From assembly GCF_001941965.1 (NCBI RefSeq), contig NZ_MKZO01000036.1:310001-374000 (forward strand): 64,000 nucleotides of DNA. The letters run 5' to 3'. Numbering within the stretch: the stretch's first letter is position 1; each line of letters starts with the position of its first letter. Of the stretch, positions 49,565-58,124 are shown one piece after another. The notes beneath the pieces are model-generated. The model was not told the DNA's origin. It saw nothing but the letters and a program-made list of their open reading frames with translations, and did no database searches. The stretch is from Pseudomonas putida (GTDB taxonomy: Bacteria > Pseudomonadota > Gammaproteobacteria > Pseudomonadales > Pseudomonadaceae). A program made the translations under genes and the position numbers.

Positions 49565-51100
49565 ATGACGAGCACGCCCAAGCCTTTGGTCCTGATCATC
49601 CTGGATGGTTTCGGTCACAGCGAAAGCCCCGAGTACAACGCCATCTTCGCCGCCAACACGCCGGTCTACGATCGCCTGCGCGCTACCCAGCCGCACGGCC
49701 TGATCTCCGGCTCCGGCATGGACGTCGGCCTGCCCGACGGGCAGATGGGCAACTCGGAAGTCGGCCACATGAACCTCGGCGCTGGCCGGGTCGTGTACCA
49801 GGACTTCACCCGGGTGACCAAGGCCATTCGCGACGGCGAGTTCTTCCAGAACCCGGTACTCACCGGTGCCGTGGACAAGGCCGTGGGCGCCGGCAAGGCC
49901 GTGCACATCCTCGGCCTGCTCTCCGACGGCGGCGTGCACAGCCACCAGGACCACCTGGTCGCCATGGCCGAGCTGGCCGCGCAACGGGGCGCCGAGCGCA
50001 TCTACCTGCACGCCTTCCTCGACGGCCGCGACACCCCGCCACGCAGCGCGCAATCGTCCATCGAACTGCTCGACGCCACCTTCGCCAAGCTGGGCAAGGG
50101 CCGCATCGCCAGCATCATCGGCCGCTACTACGCCATGGACCGCGACAACCGCTGGGACCGCGTCAGCGCCGCCTACAACCTGATCGTCGACAGCGTCGCC
50201 GACTACAGCGCCGACACCGCCGTGGCCGGCCTCGAAGCGGCCTACGCCCGTGACGAGAGCGACGAATTCGTCAAGGCCACCCGTATCGGCGAAGCCGTGA
50301 AGGTCGAGGACGGCGACGCCGTGATCTTCATGAACTTCCGCGCCGACCGCGCCCGCGAGATCTCCCGCGTGTTCGTCGAGCCGGACTTCAACGAATTCCC
50401 CCGTGCGCGCCTGCCGAAACTGGCGGCCTACATCGGCCTGACCCAGTACTCGGCGAAAATCCCGGCCCCGGCGGCCTTCGCCCCGGCCAGCCTGCACAAC
50501 GTGCTCGGCGAATACCTGGCGAACAACGGCAAGACCCAGCTGCGCATCGCCGAAACCGAGAAATACGCCCACGTCACCTTCTTCTTCTCAGGTGGCCGTG
50601 AAGAGCCGTTCCCAGGCGAAGAGCGCATCCTGATCCCGTCGCCAAAGGTCGCCACCTACGACCTGCAGCCGGAAATGAGCGCCCCGGAAGTCACCGACCG
50701 CATCGTCGAGGCCATCGAGCAGCAGCGCTACGACGTGATCGTGGTCAACTACGCCAACGGCGACATGGTCGGCCATACCGGCGTGTTCTCGGCTGCGGTC
50801 AAGGCCGTGGAAGCCCTGGACGGCTGCGTCGGGCGCATCACCGCGGCGCTGGACAAGGTCGGCGGCGAAGCCCTGATCACCGCCGACCACGGCAACGTCG
50901 AGCAGATGGAAGACGAATCCACCGGCCAGGCGCACACCGCGCACACCACCGAGCCGGTGCCGTTCATCTATTACGGCAAGCGTGACCTGAAGGTCCGTGA
51001 AGGCGGCGTGCTGGCGGACGTGGCGCCGACCATGCTGACCCTGATGGGCATGGAGATTCCGCCGGAAATGACCGGTACCTCGATCCTGATCAAGCCTTAA
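49565..51100 (+). CDS. gpmI: 2,3-bisphosphoglycerate-independent phosphoglycerate mutase
   Basis: 511-residue Mn2+-dependent mutase interconverting 3- and 2-phosphoglycerate. The catalytic Ser64 lies in QMGNSEVGHMNLGAG; metal-binding LIILDGFGHS, HAFLDGRDTPP, NYANGDMVGHTG and TADHGNVEQM are intact. The ATG at 49565 is preferred to the TTG just before it. The stop is the first base-triplet of a family B repeat. Divergent from the rhodanese gene (214-base gap). Confidence 0.98.
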   Translation: MTSTPKPLVLIILDGFGHSESPEYNAIFAANTPVYDRLRATQPHGLISGSGMDVGLPDGQMGNSEVGHMNLGAGRVVYQDFTRVTKAIRDGEFFQNPVLTGAVDKAVGAGKAVHILGLLSDGGVHSHQDHLVAMAELAAQRGAERIYLHAFLDGRDTPPRSAQSSIELLDATFAKLGKGRIASIIGRYYAMDRDNRWDRVSAAYNLIVDSVADYSADTAVAGLEAAYARDESDEFVKATRIGEAVKVEDGDAVIFMNFRADRAREISRVFVEPDFNEFPRARLPKLAAYIGLTQYSAKIPAPAAFAPASLHNVLGEYLANNGKTQLRIAETEKYAHVTFFFSGGREEPFPGEERILIPSPKVATYDLQPEMSAPEVTDRIVEAIEQQRYDVIVVNYANGDMVGHTGVFSAAVKAVEALDGCVGRITAALDKVGGEALITADHGNVEQMEDESTGQAHTAHTTEPVPFIYYGKRDLKVREGGVLADVAPTMLTLMGMEIPPEMTGTSILIKP

Positions 51101-51172
51101 GCTGTAAGCCTCAAGCTGCAAGAAGGGTACGCGCTGCCTTTTCTTGCAGCTTACTGCTTGAAGCTTGCAGCT
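51099..51172. repeat. Repeat family B copy 2
   Basis: AAGCTGTAAGCCTCAAGCTG... and its inverted partner GCTTACTGCTTGAAGCTTGC, starting on the gpmI stop codon. Same unit as at 43336-43427 and 56364-56450. Confidence 0.75.
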
Positions 51173-51251
51173 ATCCGTCCCTAAGGCGTTTTTTTTGGCG
51201 CCAGCGGCGGGCATACTAGGCCAGTCTCCATCCCCTGGTTATCGCCATTCC

Positions 51252-52562
51252 ATGCTCCGCGCCCTGATCCTCCTAGCCCTGACCTGCCTGCTCGGCCCGG
51301 CCTTCGCCGACGAGCGCGCGCAAACCCAGCAGCAACTGGACGCCACGCGCCAGGACATCGCCGAGTTGAAAAAGAAGCTCGGTGCGCTGCAGGAAGAGAA
51401 ATCCGGCGTGCAGAAAGACCTGCGCGGCACCGAAACCGACATCGGCAAGCTCGAGAAGCAGGTAGAGGAGCTACAGAAAGAACTAAAAAAGAGCGAGGGC
51501 GAACTGGAGCGCCTCGACACTGAAAAGAAGACACTCCAGTCCGCCCGCACCGAACAGCAACGCCTGATCGCTATCCAGGCGCGCTCCGCCTACCAGAACA
51601 ACGGCCGCGAGGAATACCTCAAGCTGCTGCTCAACCAGCAGAACCCGGAAAAATTCGCCCGGACCCTGACCTATTACGACTACCTGAGCAAGGCCCGCCT
51701 GGCCCAGTTGCGCAGCTTCAACGAGACCCTGCGCCAGTTGGCCAACGTCGAGAAGGACATTGCCCAGCAGCAGGCCCAGCTACTGGTCCAGCAAGGCACC
51801 CTCGACGCCCAGCGCCAGGAACTGGAAAAGACCCGCGACGAGCGCCAGGAAATCCTCGCCAAACTCAATGGCAACCTGAAAACCAACGACCAGAAGCTCG
51901 CTGCCCGCGAACAGGAGCAGGCCGAACTGGGCAAGGTGCTCAAGACCATCGAGGAAACCCTCGCCCGCCAGGCCCGCGAGGCCGAGGAAGCGCGCCAGCG
52001 CGCACTGGCCGAGCAGGAGGCCGAGAAGAAACGCCAGCGTGAAGCCGCCCTCGCCGCCCGCGAATCGTCGCGCCCGGCGCGGGACGAAGAGGCACCGAAG
52101 AAGCCCGTACGCAGCCCTGGCCCGCTGGTTTCCAGCGACGGCGCAGTCTACGGCGGCGCATTTTCTGCGGCCCGGGGCAAACTTCCGTGGCCGGTCAATG
52201 GTCGATTGTTGGCACGCTTCGGTGAAAGCCGCGGCGACGATGCCCGGGCCAAGTGGGACGGGGTGATGATCAGCGCTTCAGCCGGCAGCCAGGTTCACGC
52301 GGTACACGGCGGACGCGTAGTGTTCGCCGATTGGTTGCGCGGGGCTGGACTTCTGGTCATTCTCGACCATGGTAACGGTTACCTCAGCCTCTACGGTCAC
52401 AACCAGACCCTGCTCAAGGGCGCGGGCGACATCGTCAAGGCCGGCGAGGCGATCTCCACCGTTGGCAACAGCGGTGGCCAGAGCACCCCGGCGTTGTACT
52501 TCGCCATCCGCCAGCAGGGTCAGCCAAGCGACCCGACGCAGTGGTGCCGTGGTCAAGGATAG
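51252..52562 (+). CDS. envC: Murein hydrolase activator EnvC (degenerate LytM)
   Basis: 436 residues. A signal peptide (MLRALILLALTCLLGPAFA), then about 230 residues of coiled coil (QQQLDATRQDIAELKKKLG onward) and a C-terminal LytM/M23 domain (about 315-430). In the LytM domain the zinc-binding HxGxD reads KWDGVMISA and the HxH reads ALYFAIR, so it should be a regulator of amidases and not a peptidase, as for EnvC. Position after gpmI matches E. coli gpmM-envC-yibQ. The ATG at 51252 begins the signal peptide. Confidence 0.94.
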   Translation: MLRALILLALTCLLGPAFADERAQTQQQLDATRQDIAELKKKLGALQEEKSGVQKDLRGTETDIGKLEKQVEELQKELKKSEGELERLDTEKKTLQSARTEQQRLIAIQARSAYQNNGREEYLKLLLNQQNPEKFARTLTYYDYLSKARLAQLRSFNETLRQLANVEKDIAQQQAQLLVQQGTLDAQRQELEKTRDERQEILAKLNGNLKTNDQKLAAREQEQAELGKVLKTIEETLARQAREAEEARQRALAEQEAEKKRQREAALAARESSRPARDEEAPKKPVRSPGPLVSSDGAVYGGAFSAARGKLPWPVNGRLLARFGESRGDDARAKWDGVMISASAGSQVHAVHGGRVVFADWLRGAGLLVILDHGNGYLSLYGHNQTLLKGAGDIVKAGEAISTVGNSGGQSTPALYFAIRQQGQPSDPTQWCRGQG

Positions 52563-52650
52563 GCTTTACCCTTTTTAAAAAGCGCCAGCCGCCCGGCGAC
52601 CGGCGCCAGGCTCCTCTCGGGGCTCACACAGGATCAGGAGTTCGTTCGAC

Positions 52651-53988
52651 ATGCTGCATTCGCCTCGCCTTACCTCGCTGGCCCTGGCCGTCGCCCTGGT
52701 CGGCGGCGCGTCCCTGGCGTTCGCCGCCGAGCCGGCCAAGCCCGCGACGGCCCTCGCGCCGACCACGGTCAACGGCCAGGCCCCGCTGCCGCTGGACGAG
52801 CTGCGCACCTTCGCCGAAGTCCTGGACCGGGTGAAAGCCGCCTACGTCGAACCCGTGGATGACAAGACCCTGCTGGAAAACGCCATCAAGGGCATGCTCA
52901 GCAACCTCGACCCGCACTCCGCCTACCTCGGCCCGGAAGACTTCCAGGAGCTGCAGGAAAGCACCAGCGGCGAATTCGGCGGCCTGGGCATCGAAGTCGG
53001 CCAGGAAGACGGCTTCGTCAAGGTGGTGTCGCCGATCGACGACACCCCGGCCTCTCGCGCCGGCATCGAGGCGGGCGACCTGATCGTCAAGATCAACGGC
53101 CAGCCGACCCGCGGCCAGACCATGACCGAAGCCGTGGACAAGATGCGCGGCAAGATCGGCGAAAAGATCACCCTGACCCTGGTCCGCGACGGCGGCACGC
53201 CGTTCGATGTGACCCTGGCCCGTGCGGTGATCCAGGTGAAGAGCGTGAAGAGCCAGTTGCTGGAATCCGGCTACGGCTACATCCGCATCACCCAGTTCCA
53301 GGTCAAGACCGGCGAAGAAGTCGGCAAGGCCCTGGCCAAGCTGCGCAAGGACAACAACGGCAAGCTGCGCGGGGTCGTCCTCGACCTGCGCAACAACCCC
53401 GGCGGCGTGTTGCAGTCGGCGGTAGAAGTGGCCGACCACTTCCTGACCAAGGGCCTGATCGTCTACACCAAGGGCCGCATCGCCAACTCCGAACTGCGTT
53501 TCTCCGCCGACCCGGCCGATGCCAGCGAAGGCGTGCCACTGGTGGTGCTGATCAACGGCGGCAGTGCTTCGGCCTCGGAGATCGTCGCCGGCGCCCTGCA
53601 GGACCAGAAACGCGGTGTGCTGATGGGCACCGACAGCTTCGGCAAGGGCTCGGTGCAGACCGTGCTGCCGCTGAACAACGACCGCGCGCTGAAGATCACC
53701 ACCGCGCTGTACTACACCCCCAACGGCCGCTCGATCCAGGCCCAGGGCATCGTTCCGGACATCGAGGTGCGCCAGGCCAAGGTCACCAGCGAGCAGGACA
53801 CCGAGAACTTCAAGGAAGCCGACCTGCAGGGCCACCTCGGCAACGGCAACGGCGGCGCCGACCGGCCGTCCAGCAGCAAGGCGTCGGGCGCGGCCTCGAG
53901 CAAGAAGGAGCGTCCGCAGGACGGTGACTTCCAGCTCAGCCAGGCCCTCAGCCTGCTCAAGGGACTGAGCATCACCCGCGACAAGTGA
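52651..53988 (+). CDS. ctpA: Carboxy-terminal processing protease CtpA
   Basis: 445-residue periplasmic S41A protease. Signal peptide (ALAVALVGGASLAFAA), PDZ domain (about 105-190) and protease core. The catalytic dyad is Ser307 (NGGSASASEIVAG) and Lys332 (SFGKGSVQT) with Gln336, the same spacing as in P. aeruginosa CtpA (S302/K327/Q331). In that species CtpA with LbcA degrades cell-wall cross-link hydrolases. It lies between envC and yibQ; one-base overlap with yibQ. Confidence 0.95.
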   Translation: MLHSPRLTSLALAVALVGGASLAFAAEPAKPATALAPTTVNGQAPLPLDELRTFAEVLDRVKAAYVEPVDDKTLLENAIKGMLSNLDPHSAYLGPEDFQELQESTSGEFGGLGIEVGQEDGFVKVVSPIDDTPASRAGIEAGDLIVKINGQPTRGQTMTEAVDKMRGKIGEKITLTLVRDGGTPFDVTLARAVIQVKSVKSQLLESGYGYIRITQFQVKTGEEVGKALAKLRKDNNGKLRGVVLDLRNNPGGVLQSAVEVADHFLTKGLIVYTKGRIANSELRFSADPADASEGVPLVVLINGGSASASEIVAGALQDQKRGVLMGTDSFGKGSVQTVLPLNNDRALKITTALYYTPNGRSIQAQGIVPDIEVRQAKVTSEQDTENFKEADLQGHLGNGNGGADRPSSSKASGAASSKKERPQDGDFQLSQALSLLKGLSITRDK

Positions 53989-54755
53989 TGCGCGCGTTCT
54001 GCCTTGCCCTGCTCTGCCTGCTGACCGGCCTCGCCTACGCGGCGCCGGTCCAGCAGCCACGGGCCTATCTCAGTGTGATCATCGACGACCTCGGCCAGAA
54101 CCCGGCCCGGGATTCGCGCACCCTCGCCCTGCCCGGCCCGGTGACCATGGCGATCATGCCGGACACGCCCCACGCCACCGACTTCGCCCGCCAGGCGCAC
54201 AAGGCCGGGCGTACGGTGATCCTGCACATGCCCATGGACCCTGCCACCGGCCCCTATGCCTGGCACCCGGGCACGCCGTTGCCGGAGCTGGAGCAGCGCC
54301 TGAATGCGGCGCTGGCGAAGGTGCCCTATGCGGCCGGGGTCAACAACCACATGGGCAGCCGCATGACCGCGCAGCCGGAGGCCATGGCCTGGCTGATGGG
54401 CGAGTTGCAGCGGCGGGATCTGTTCTTCGTCGACAGCCGCACCAGCGCGGCCACCGTGGCGGCGGCCAAGGCCCAGGCACTAGGTCTGGCGAGCCTGTCG
54501 CGGGATGTGTTTCTCGATGATGTGCGCACTCCGGAAGCCATTGCCGGGCAACTGCGCATTGCCGTGGAGCTGGCGCGCAAGCAAGGGACGGCGGTGGTGA
54601 TCGGTCATCCTTATCCACAGACCCTGGAAGTGCTGGAGCGTGAATTGCCCAGGCTCAAGGCCCAGGGCGTCGAGCTGATCGGCCTGCGGCAGATGATCGG
54701 CGAACGCAGCAACCGCGCCATGCCCGCCCATGGCAAGGGCGGGATCTACAGGTAA
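53988..54755 (+). CDS. Divergent polysaccharide deacetylase (YibQ-like)
   Basis: 255 residues. Signal peptide MRAFCLALLCLLTGLAYAAP, then a polysaccharide deacetylase fold: LSVIIDDLGQNPARDSRTL, ILHMPMDPATGPY, GVNNHMGSRMT and FFVDSRTSAATVA. Typical of the divergent deacetylase (DUF610/YibQ) family placed with envC and ctpA in gammaproteobacteria; substrate unknown, presumably cell envelope. The ATG at 53988 overlaps the ctpA stop (TGATG). Its 3' end overlaps the convergent binding-protein gene by 10 bases. Confidence 0.92.
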   Translation: MRAFCLALLCLLTGLAYAAPVQQPRAYLSVIIDDLGQNPARDSRTLALPGPVTMAIMPDTPHATDFARQAHKAGRTVILHMPMDPATGPYAWHPGTPLPELEQRLNAALAKVPYAAGVNNHMGSRMTAQPEAMAWLMGELQRRDLFFVDSRTSAATVAAAKAQALGLASLSRDVFLDDVRTPEAIAGQLRIAVELARKQGTAVVIGHPYPQTLEVLERELPRLKAQGVELIGLRQMIGERSNRAMPAHGKGGIYR

Positions 54756-55474
54756 CGGGCGTAGGTGGCGTCGACGAAGCCATCCTGGCGCATCTGCTCC
54801 AAGGCGTCCTGCAGGCGCTTCACCACCTGATCCGGCACACTCGGGTTCAGCGCCAGGTACAATTCGGTGCCGTTGAAACGCAGCACGGTCTTGAACGCGG
54901 TCATGCCGATCTGCCTGGCCAGGTAGCGGCCCGCGGGGTCACCGGTGGCCCAGAGGTCGATTTCGCCGTTGGAGAGTTTCTTCGCATTATCCTGGTCGCG
55001 CAGTACCAGCACCGGCTTCAACCCCTGCTGCTGCAGGTTCTCGGCGATGGCATCGCCCTTGTACGCACCGATGCGCAGGCCCTTGGCCTGTTGCAGGTTG
55101 TCCAGCTGGACCCGGCTGCCTGCCGGGGCCAGCAGCACCCAGTCATCCGGGCCCAGCGGGCCGACCCACTTGAACAGCTTTTCCCGGTCCGGCAGGCGCG
55201 CGAGGACGAAAACGCCGTGGTTCGGCGTGTCCTTGGCCTGCTGGTACACCCGGGTCCAGGGGAAGCGCAGGGTCATGCTGTAGGGGATATCGGCGCGGTG
55301 GAACATTTCCCGGACCAGGTCGGCGGCGATGCCATCGATGTCCGCGTCGTGGGCGAAGCTCTTGCCGTCGCGGGACATGTTGTAGGGCGGGAAGTTTTCG
55401 GTGAGCAGGACCAGGGGCTCGCTGGCTTGGGCGGCGGTGGTCAGGGTGAGGAGGAAGAGGAGTCTGGTCAGCAT
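54746..55474 (-). CDS. Orphan periplasmic solute-binding protein (family 3)
   Basis: 242 residues. Signal peptide MLTRLLFLLTLTTAAQA, then EPLVLLTENFPPYNMSRDGK and IDGIAADLVREMFHRADIPY, the SBP_bac_3 start. No permease or ATPase gene is near, so it may deliver to another transporter or have a sensing role. The ATG at 55474 is chosen; the frame continues upstream through the REP element without support. The neighbour downstream is convergent yibQ. Confidence 0.88.
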   Translation of the reverse strand: MLTRLLFLLTLTTAAQASEPLVLLTENFPPYNMSRDGKSFAHDADIDGIAADLVREMFHRADIPYSMTLRFPWTRVYQQAKDTPNHGVFVLARLPDREKLFKWVGPLGPDDWVLLAPAGSRVQLDNLQQAKGLRIGAYKGDAIAENLQQQGLKPVLVLRDQDNAKKLSNGEIDLWATGDPAGRYLARQIGMTAFKTVLRFNGTELYLALNPSVPDQVVKRLQDALEQMRQDGFVDATYARYL

Positions 55475-55507
55475 CGGGAGGGATCTGGCTTTTTGGGTGA
55501 TGCTGAT

Positions 55508-55575
55508 GGCCCTATCGCTGGCAAGCCAGCTCCCACAGGTCCGTGTGGGAGCTGGCTTGCCGGCGATGAGGCCCT
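55508..55575. repeat. REP pair, family A copy 5
   Basis: Compact inverted REP doublet: the two cores (GCTGGCAAGCCAGCTCCCAC and complement) are only a few bases apart, so the element is nearly one continuous palindrome. Lies between the hisF stop and the downstream binding-protein gene on the same strand. Confidence 0.9.
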
Positions 55576-55580
55576 GGAGG

Positions 55581-56351
55581 TCAGCGCACGACGATCCCGC
55601 GCTGCGCCATATAGGCCTTGGCCTCCGGCACGGTGTACTCGCCGAAGTGGAAGATGCTCGCCGCCAGCACGGCGCTGGCATGCCCTTCCAGGATCCCGTC
55701 CGCCAGGTGCTGCAGGTTGCCCACACCACCCGAGGCAATCACCGGGATCCCCAGCGCATCGCTGATCGCCCGGGTCACGCCCAGGTCGAAGCCGCTCTTC
55801 ATGCCGTCCTGGTCCATGCTGGTCAGGAGGATCTCGCCAGCACCCAGGCCTTCCATTTTCTTCGCCCACTCCACCGCATCCAGCCCGGTAGGCTTGCGCC
55901 CGCCATGGGTGAAGATCTCCCAGCGCGGGGTTTCGCCCGGGCCGGAGACTTTCTTGGCGTCGATGGCAACCACGATGCACTGCGAACCGAAATGCGCCGC
56001 CGCCTCGCCAACGAACTCCGGATTGAACACCGCCGCGGTGTTGATCGAGACCTTGTCGGCACCGGCGTTGAGCAGGTTGCGGATGTCCTGCACGGTGCGC
56101 ACGCCACCGCCCACGGTCAGCGGGATGAATACCTGGCTGGCCATGCGCTCGACGGTATGCAGCGTGGTGTCACGGCCATCGACGCTGGCAGTGATGTCGA
56201 GGAAGGTAATCTCGTCGGCACCCTGCTCGTCGTAGCGACGGGCGATTTCCACCGGGTCGCCGGCATCGCGGATGTTCTCGAACTTGACGCCCTTGACGAC
56301 CCGGCCGTTGTCCACGTCCAGGCAAGGGATGATGCGTTTGGCCAGGGCCAT
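55581..56351 (-). CDS. hisF: Imidazole glycerol phosphate synthase cyclase subunit HisF
   Basis: 256-residue (beta/alpha)8 enzyme that, with ammonia from HisH, makes imidazole glycerol phosphate and AICAR. MALAKRIIPCLDVDNGRVVK (catalytic Asp11), FLDITAS, and the catalytic Asp in LLTSMDQDGMKSGFDL are present. The ATG at 56351 is the family start. A family B repeat lies between it and hisA. Confidence 0.98.
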   Translation of the reverse strand: MALAKRIIPCLDVDNGRVVKGVKFENIRDAGDPVEIARRYDEQGADEITFLDITASVDGRDTTLHTVERMASQVFIPLTVGGGVRTVQDIRNLLNAGADKVSINTAAVFNPEFVGEAAAHFGSQCIVVAIDAKKVSGPGETPRWEIFTHGGRKPTGLDAVEWAKKMEGLGAGEILLTSMDQDGMKSGFDLGVTRAISDALGIPVIASGGVGNLQHLADGILEGHASAVLAASIFHFGEYTVPEAKAYMAQRGIVVR

Positions 56352-56363
56352 ATCAGAATCCTC

Positions 56364-56450
56364 AGCTGCAAGCTTCAAGCTTCAAGTCATAAGTAAAGGC
56401 AGATCGCGGTCTCGCTCTTACTTGCAGCTTACGGCTTGAAGCTTGGGGCT
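56364..56450. repeat. Repeat family B copy 3, inside the his gene cluster
   Basis: AGCTGCAAGCTTCAAGCTTC and the inverted CTTGCAGCTTACGGCTTGAA flank a short centre. It occupies almost all of the gap between hisA and hisF, which are read in the same direction. Confidence 0.75.
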
Positions 56451-56452
56451 TC

Positions 56453-57184
56453 TCAGTAGCTGTCGCAGAAGGCCTGGGCCTCGGCGACGTCGAGGGTGCC
56501 TTCGTAGATGGCACGACCGGTGATGGCGCCGATGATGCCCGGGGCCTTGGCGTCCAGCAGGGCCTTGATGTCGCCCAGGTTGTGGATGCCGCCGGAAGCG
56601 ATCACCGGGATCTTCGTGGCTTCGGCCAGGGCCTTGGTGAAAGGCACGTTGCAGCCCTGCATCATGCCGTCCTTGGCGATGTCGGTGTAGACAATCGCCG
56701 AGACGCCATCAGCCTCGAAACGCTTGGCCAGGTCGATGACCTGCACCGAGCTGACTTCGGCCCAGCCGTCGGTGGCGACGAAGCCGTCTTTCGCGTCCAG
56801 GCCGACGATGACCTTGCCCGGGAAGGCGCGGCAGGCTTCGGCGACGAACTCAGGCTGCTTGACCGCCTTGGTGCCGATGATCACGTAGCTGACGCCCGCC
56901 TTGACGTAGTGCTCGATGGTTTCCAGCGAGCGGATGCCGCCGCCGATCTGGATCGGCAGGTTCGGGTAGCGTTTGGCGATCGCGGTAACCACTTCGCCGT
57001 TGACCGGCTGGCCTTCGAAGGCGCCGTTCAGGTCGACCAGATGCAGACGGCGGCAGCCACCTTCAACCCATTTGGCGGCCATGCTCACCGGGTCGTCGGA
57101 GAATACGGTGGAATCTTCCATGCGGCCCTGGCGCAGACGTACGCAGGCACCGTCCTTGAGATCGATAGCGGGGATAATCAGCAT
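56453..57184 (-). CDS. hisA: Phosphoribosylformimino-5-aminoimidazole carboxamide ribotide isomerase HisA
   Basis: 243-residue (beta/alpha)8 isomerase, fourth step of histidine synthesis. MLIIPAIDLKDGACVRLRQG (catalytic Asp8), QIGGGIRSLETIEHY, VGLDAKDGFVATDGW and YTDIAKDGMMQGCN (Asp) are all conserved. The start at 57184 was chosen from the family N-terminus. Forty-one bases downstream of the DUF2164 gene. Confidence 0.98.
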   Translation of the reverse strand: MLIIPAIDLKDGACVRLRQGRMEDSTVFSDDPVSMAAKWVEGGCRRLHLVDLNGAFEGQPVNGEVVTAIAKRYPNLPIQIGGGIRSLETIEHYVKAGVSYVIIGTKAVKQPEFVAEACRAFPGKVIVGLDAKDGFVATDGWAEVSSVQVIDLAKRFEADGVSAIVYTDIAKDGMMQGCNVPFTKALAEATKIPVIASGGIHNLGDIKALLDAKAPGIIGAITGRAIYEGTLDVAEAQAFCDSY

Positions 57185-57225
57185 CTGGAAAACCTGTCTA
57201 ATCGGTAAACGGTGAGCCCGGGAAG

Positions 57226-57486
57226 TCAGTTCTTCTCGAGCGCCCACAGGTCGACTTCAATGCTCTCGAAGCGCTCCTTGAGCTGCGTCTGAACATCGAA
57301 GATCGCCCGGTTGTAGTAGTGCGGCGCAATTTCCTTGGCGAACAGCTCAAGCACCTCGGCCACTTCGAACGAGCCCAGTTGCAGCTCGAAACGGTCTTCG
57401 AGGAAGCGCTTGAGGGTGTCCAGTGCCTCGCGCTCCTGTTCGGGCGCGAGGGTGATGGCCGGGGTCTTGCTGCGTGAGCGGTTCAT
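57226..57486 (-). CDS. DUF2164 family small protein
   Basis: 86 residues, matching the DUF2164 family (LKRFLEDRFELQLGSFEVAE, FAKEIAPHYYNRAIFDVQTQ). Helical, acidic, without signal peptide. No known function. Its ATG overlaps the hisH stop by one base (TAATG), so it is read as part of the his cluster. Confidence 0.87.
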   Translation of the reverse strand: MNRSRSKTPAITLAPEQEREALDTLKRFLEDRFELQLGSFEVAEVLELFAKEIAPHYYNRAIFDVQTQLKERFESIEVDLWALEKN

Positions 57487-58124
57487 TACCAGCGGCCATC
57501 CCAGGCGGCGAAGTTCTGCAGCAGCTGCAGGCCGTGGGTGTGGCTCTTCTCCGGGTGGAACTGGGTGGCGAAGCGCGAGCCTTCGGCCAGCACCGCAGCG
57601 AAATCGACGCCGTAGTGGCCGCGACCGATCACCTGGGACGGCTTGCCGGACTCGATGTAGTAGCTGTGCACGAAATAGAAGCGCGCCAGGTCCGGAATGT
57701 CGTGCCAGAGCGGGTGGTCGATCACCTGGCTGACCTGGTTCCAGCCCATGTGCGGCACCTTCAGGTGCTCGCCGTCTTCATGCAGGTCCTTGCCGAAGAA
57801 GCGCACCTTGCCGGGGAACAGGCCGATGCAATCGACACCGTCGTTCTCCTCGCTGTGCTCCAGCAGGGCCTGCATGCCGACGCAGATGCCGAGGAACGGA
57901 CGGTCCTGGCTGACTTCCTTGACCAGGCTGTCGAAGCCCAGGCGGCGGATCTCGCCCATGCAGTCGCGGATCGCGCCGACACCGGGGAAGACCACACGGT
58001 CGGCTTCACGGATGACCGCGGCGTCGCTGGTGATCAGCACCTTGCCGGCGCCGACGTGCTCCAGGGCCTTGGCCACCGAGTGCAGGTTGCCCATGCCATA
58101 GTCGATAACGGCTACGGTCTGCAT
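57486..58124 (-). CDS. hisH: Imidazole glycerol phosphate synthase glutaminase subunit HisH
   Basis: 212-residue class I glutamine amidotransferase supplying ammonia to HisF. Nucleophile Cys81 (RPFLGICVGMQALLE), His190 and Glu192 (QFHPEKS) form the triad; MQTVAVIDYGMGNLHSVAKA is the start. The ATG overlaps the hisB stop by one base. Confidence 0.98.
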   Translation of the reverse strand: MQTVAVIDYGMGNLHSVAKALEHVGAGKVLITSDAAVIREADRVVFPGVGAIRDCMGEIRRLGFDSLVKEVSQDRPFLGICVGMQALLEHSEENDGVDCIGLFPGKVRFFGKDLHEDGEHLKVPHMGWNQVSQVIDHPLWHDIPDLARFYFVHSYYIESGKPSQVIGRGHYGVDFAAVLAEGSRFATQFHPEKSHTHGLQLLQNFAAWDGRW

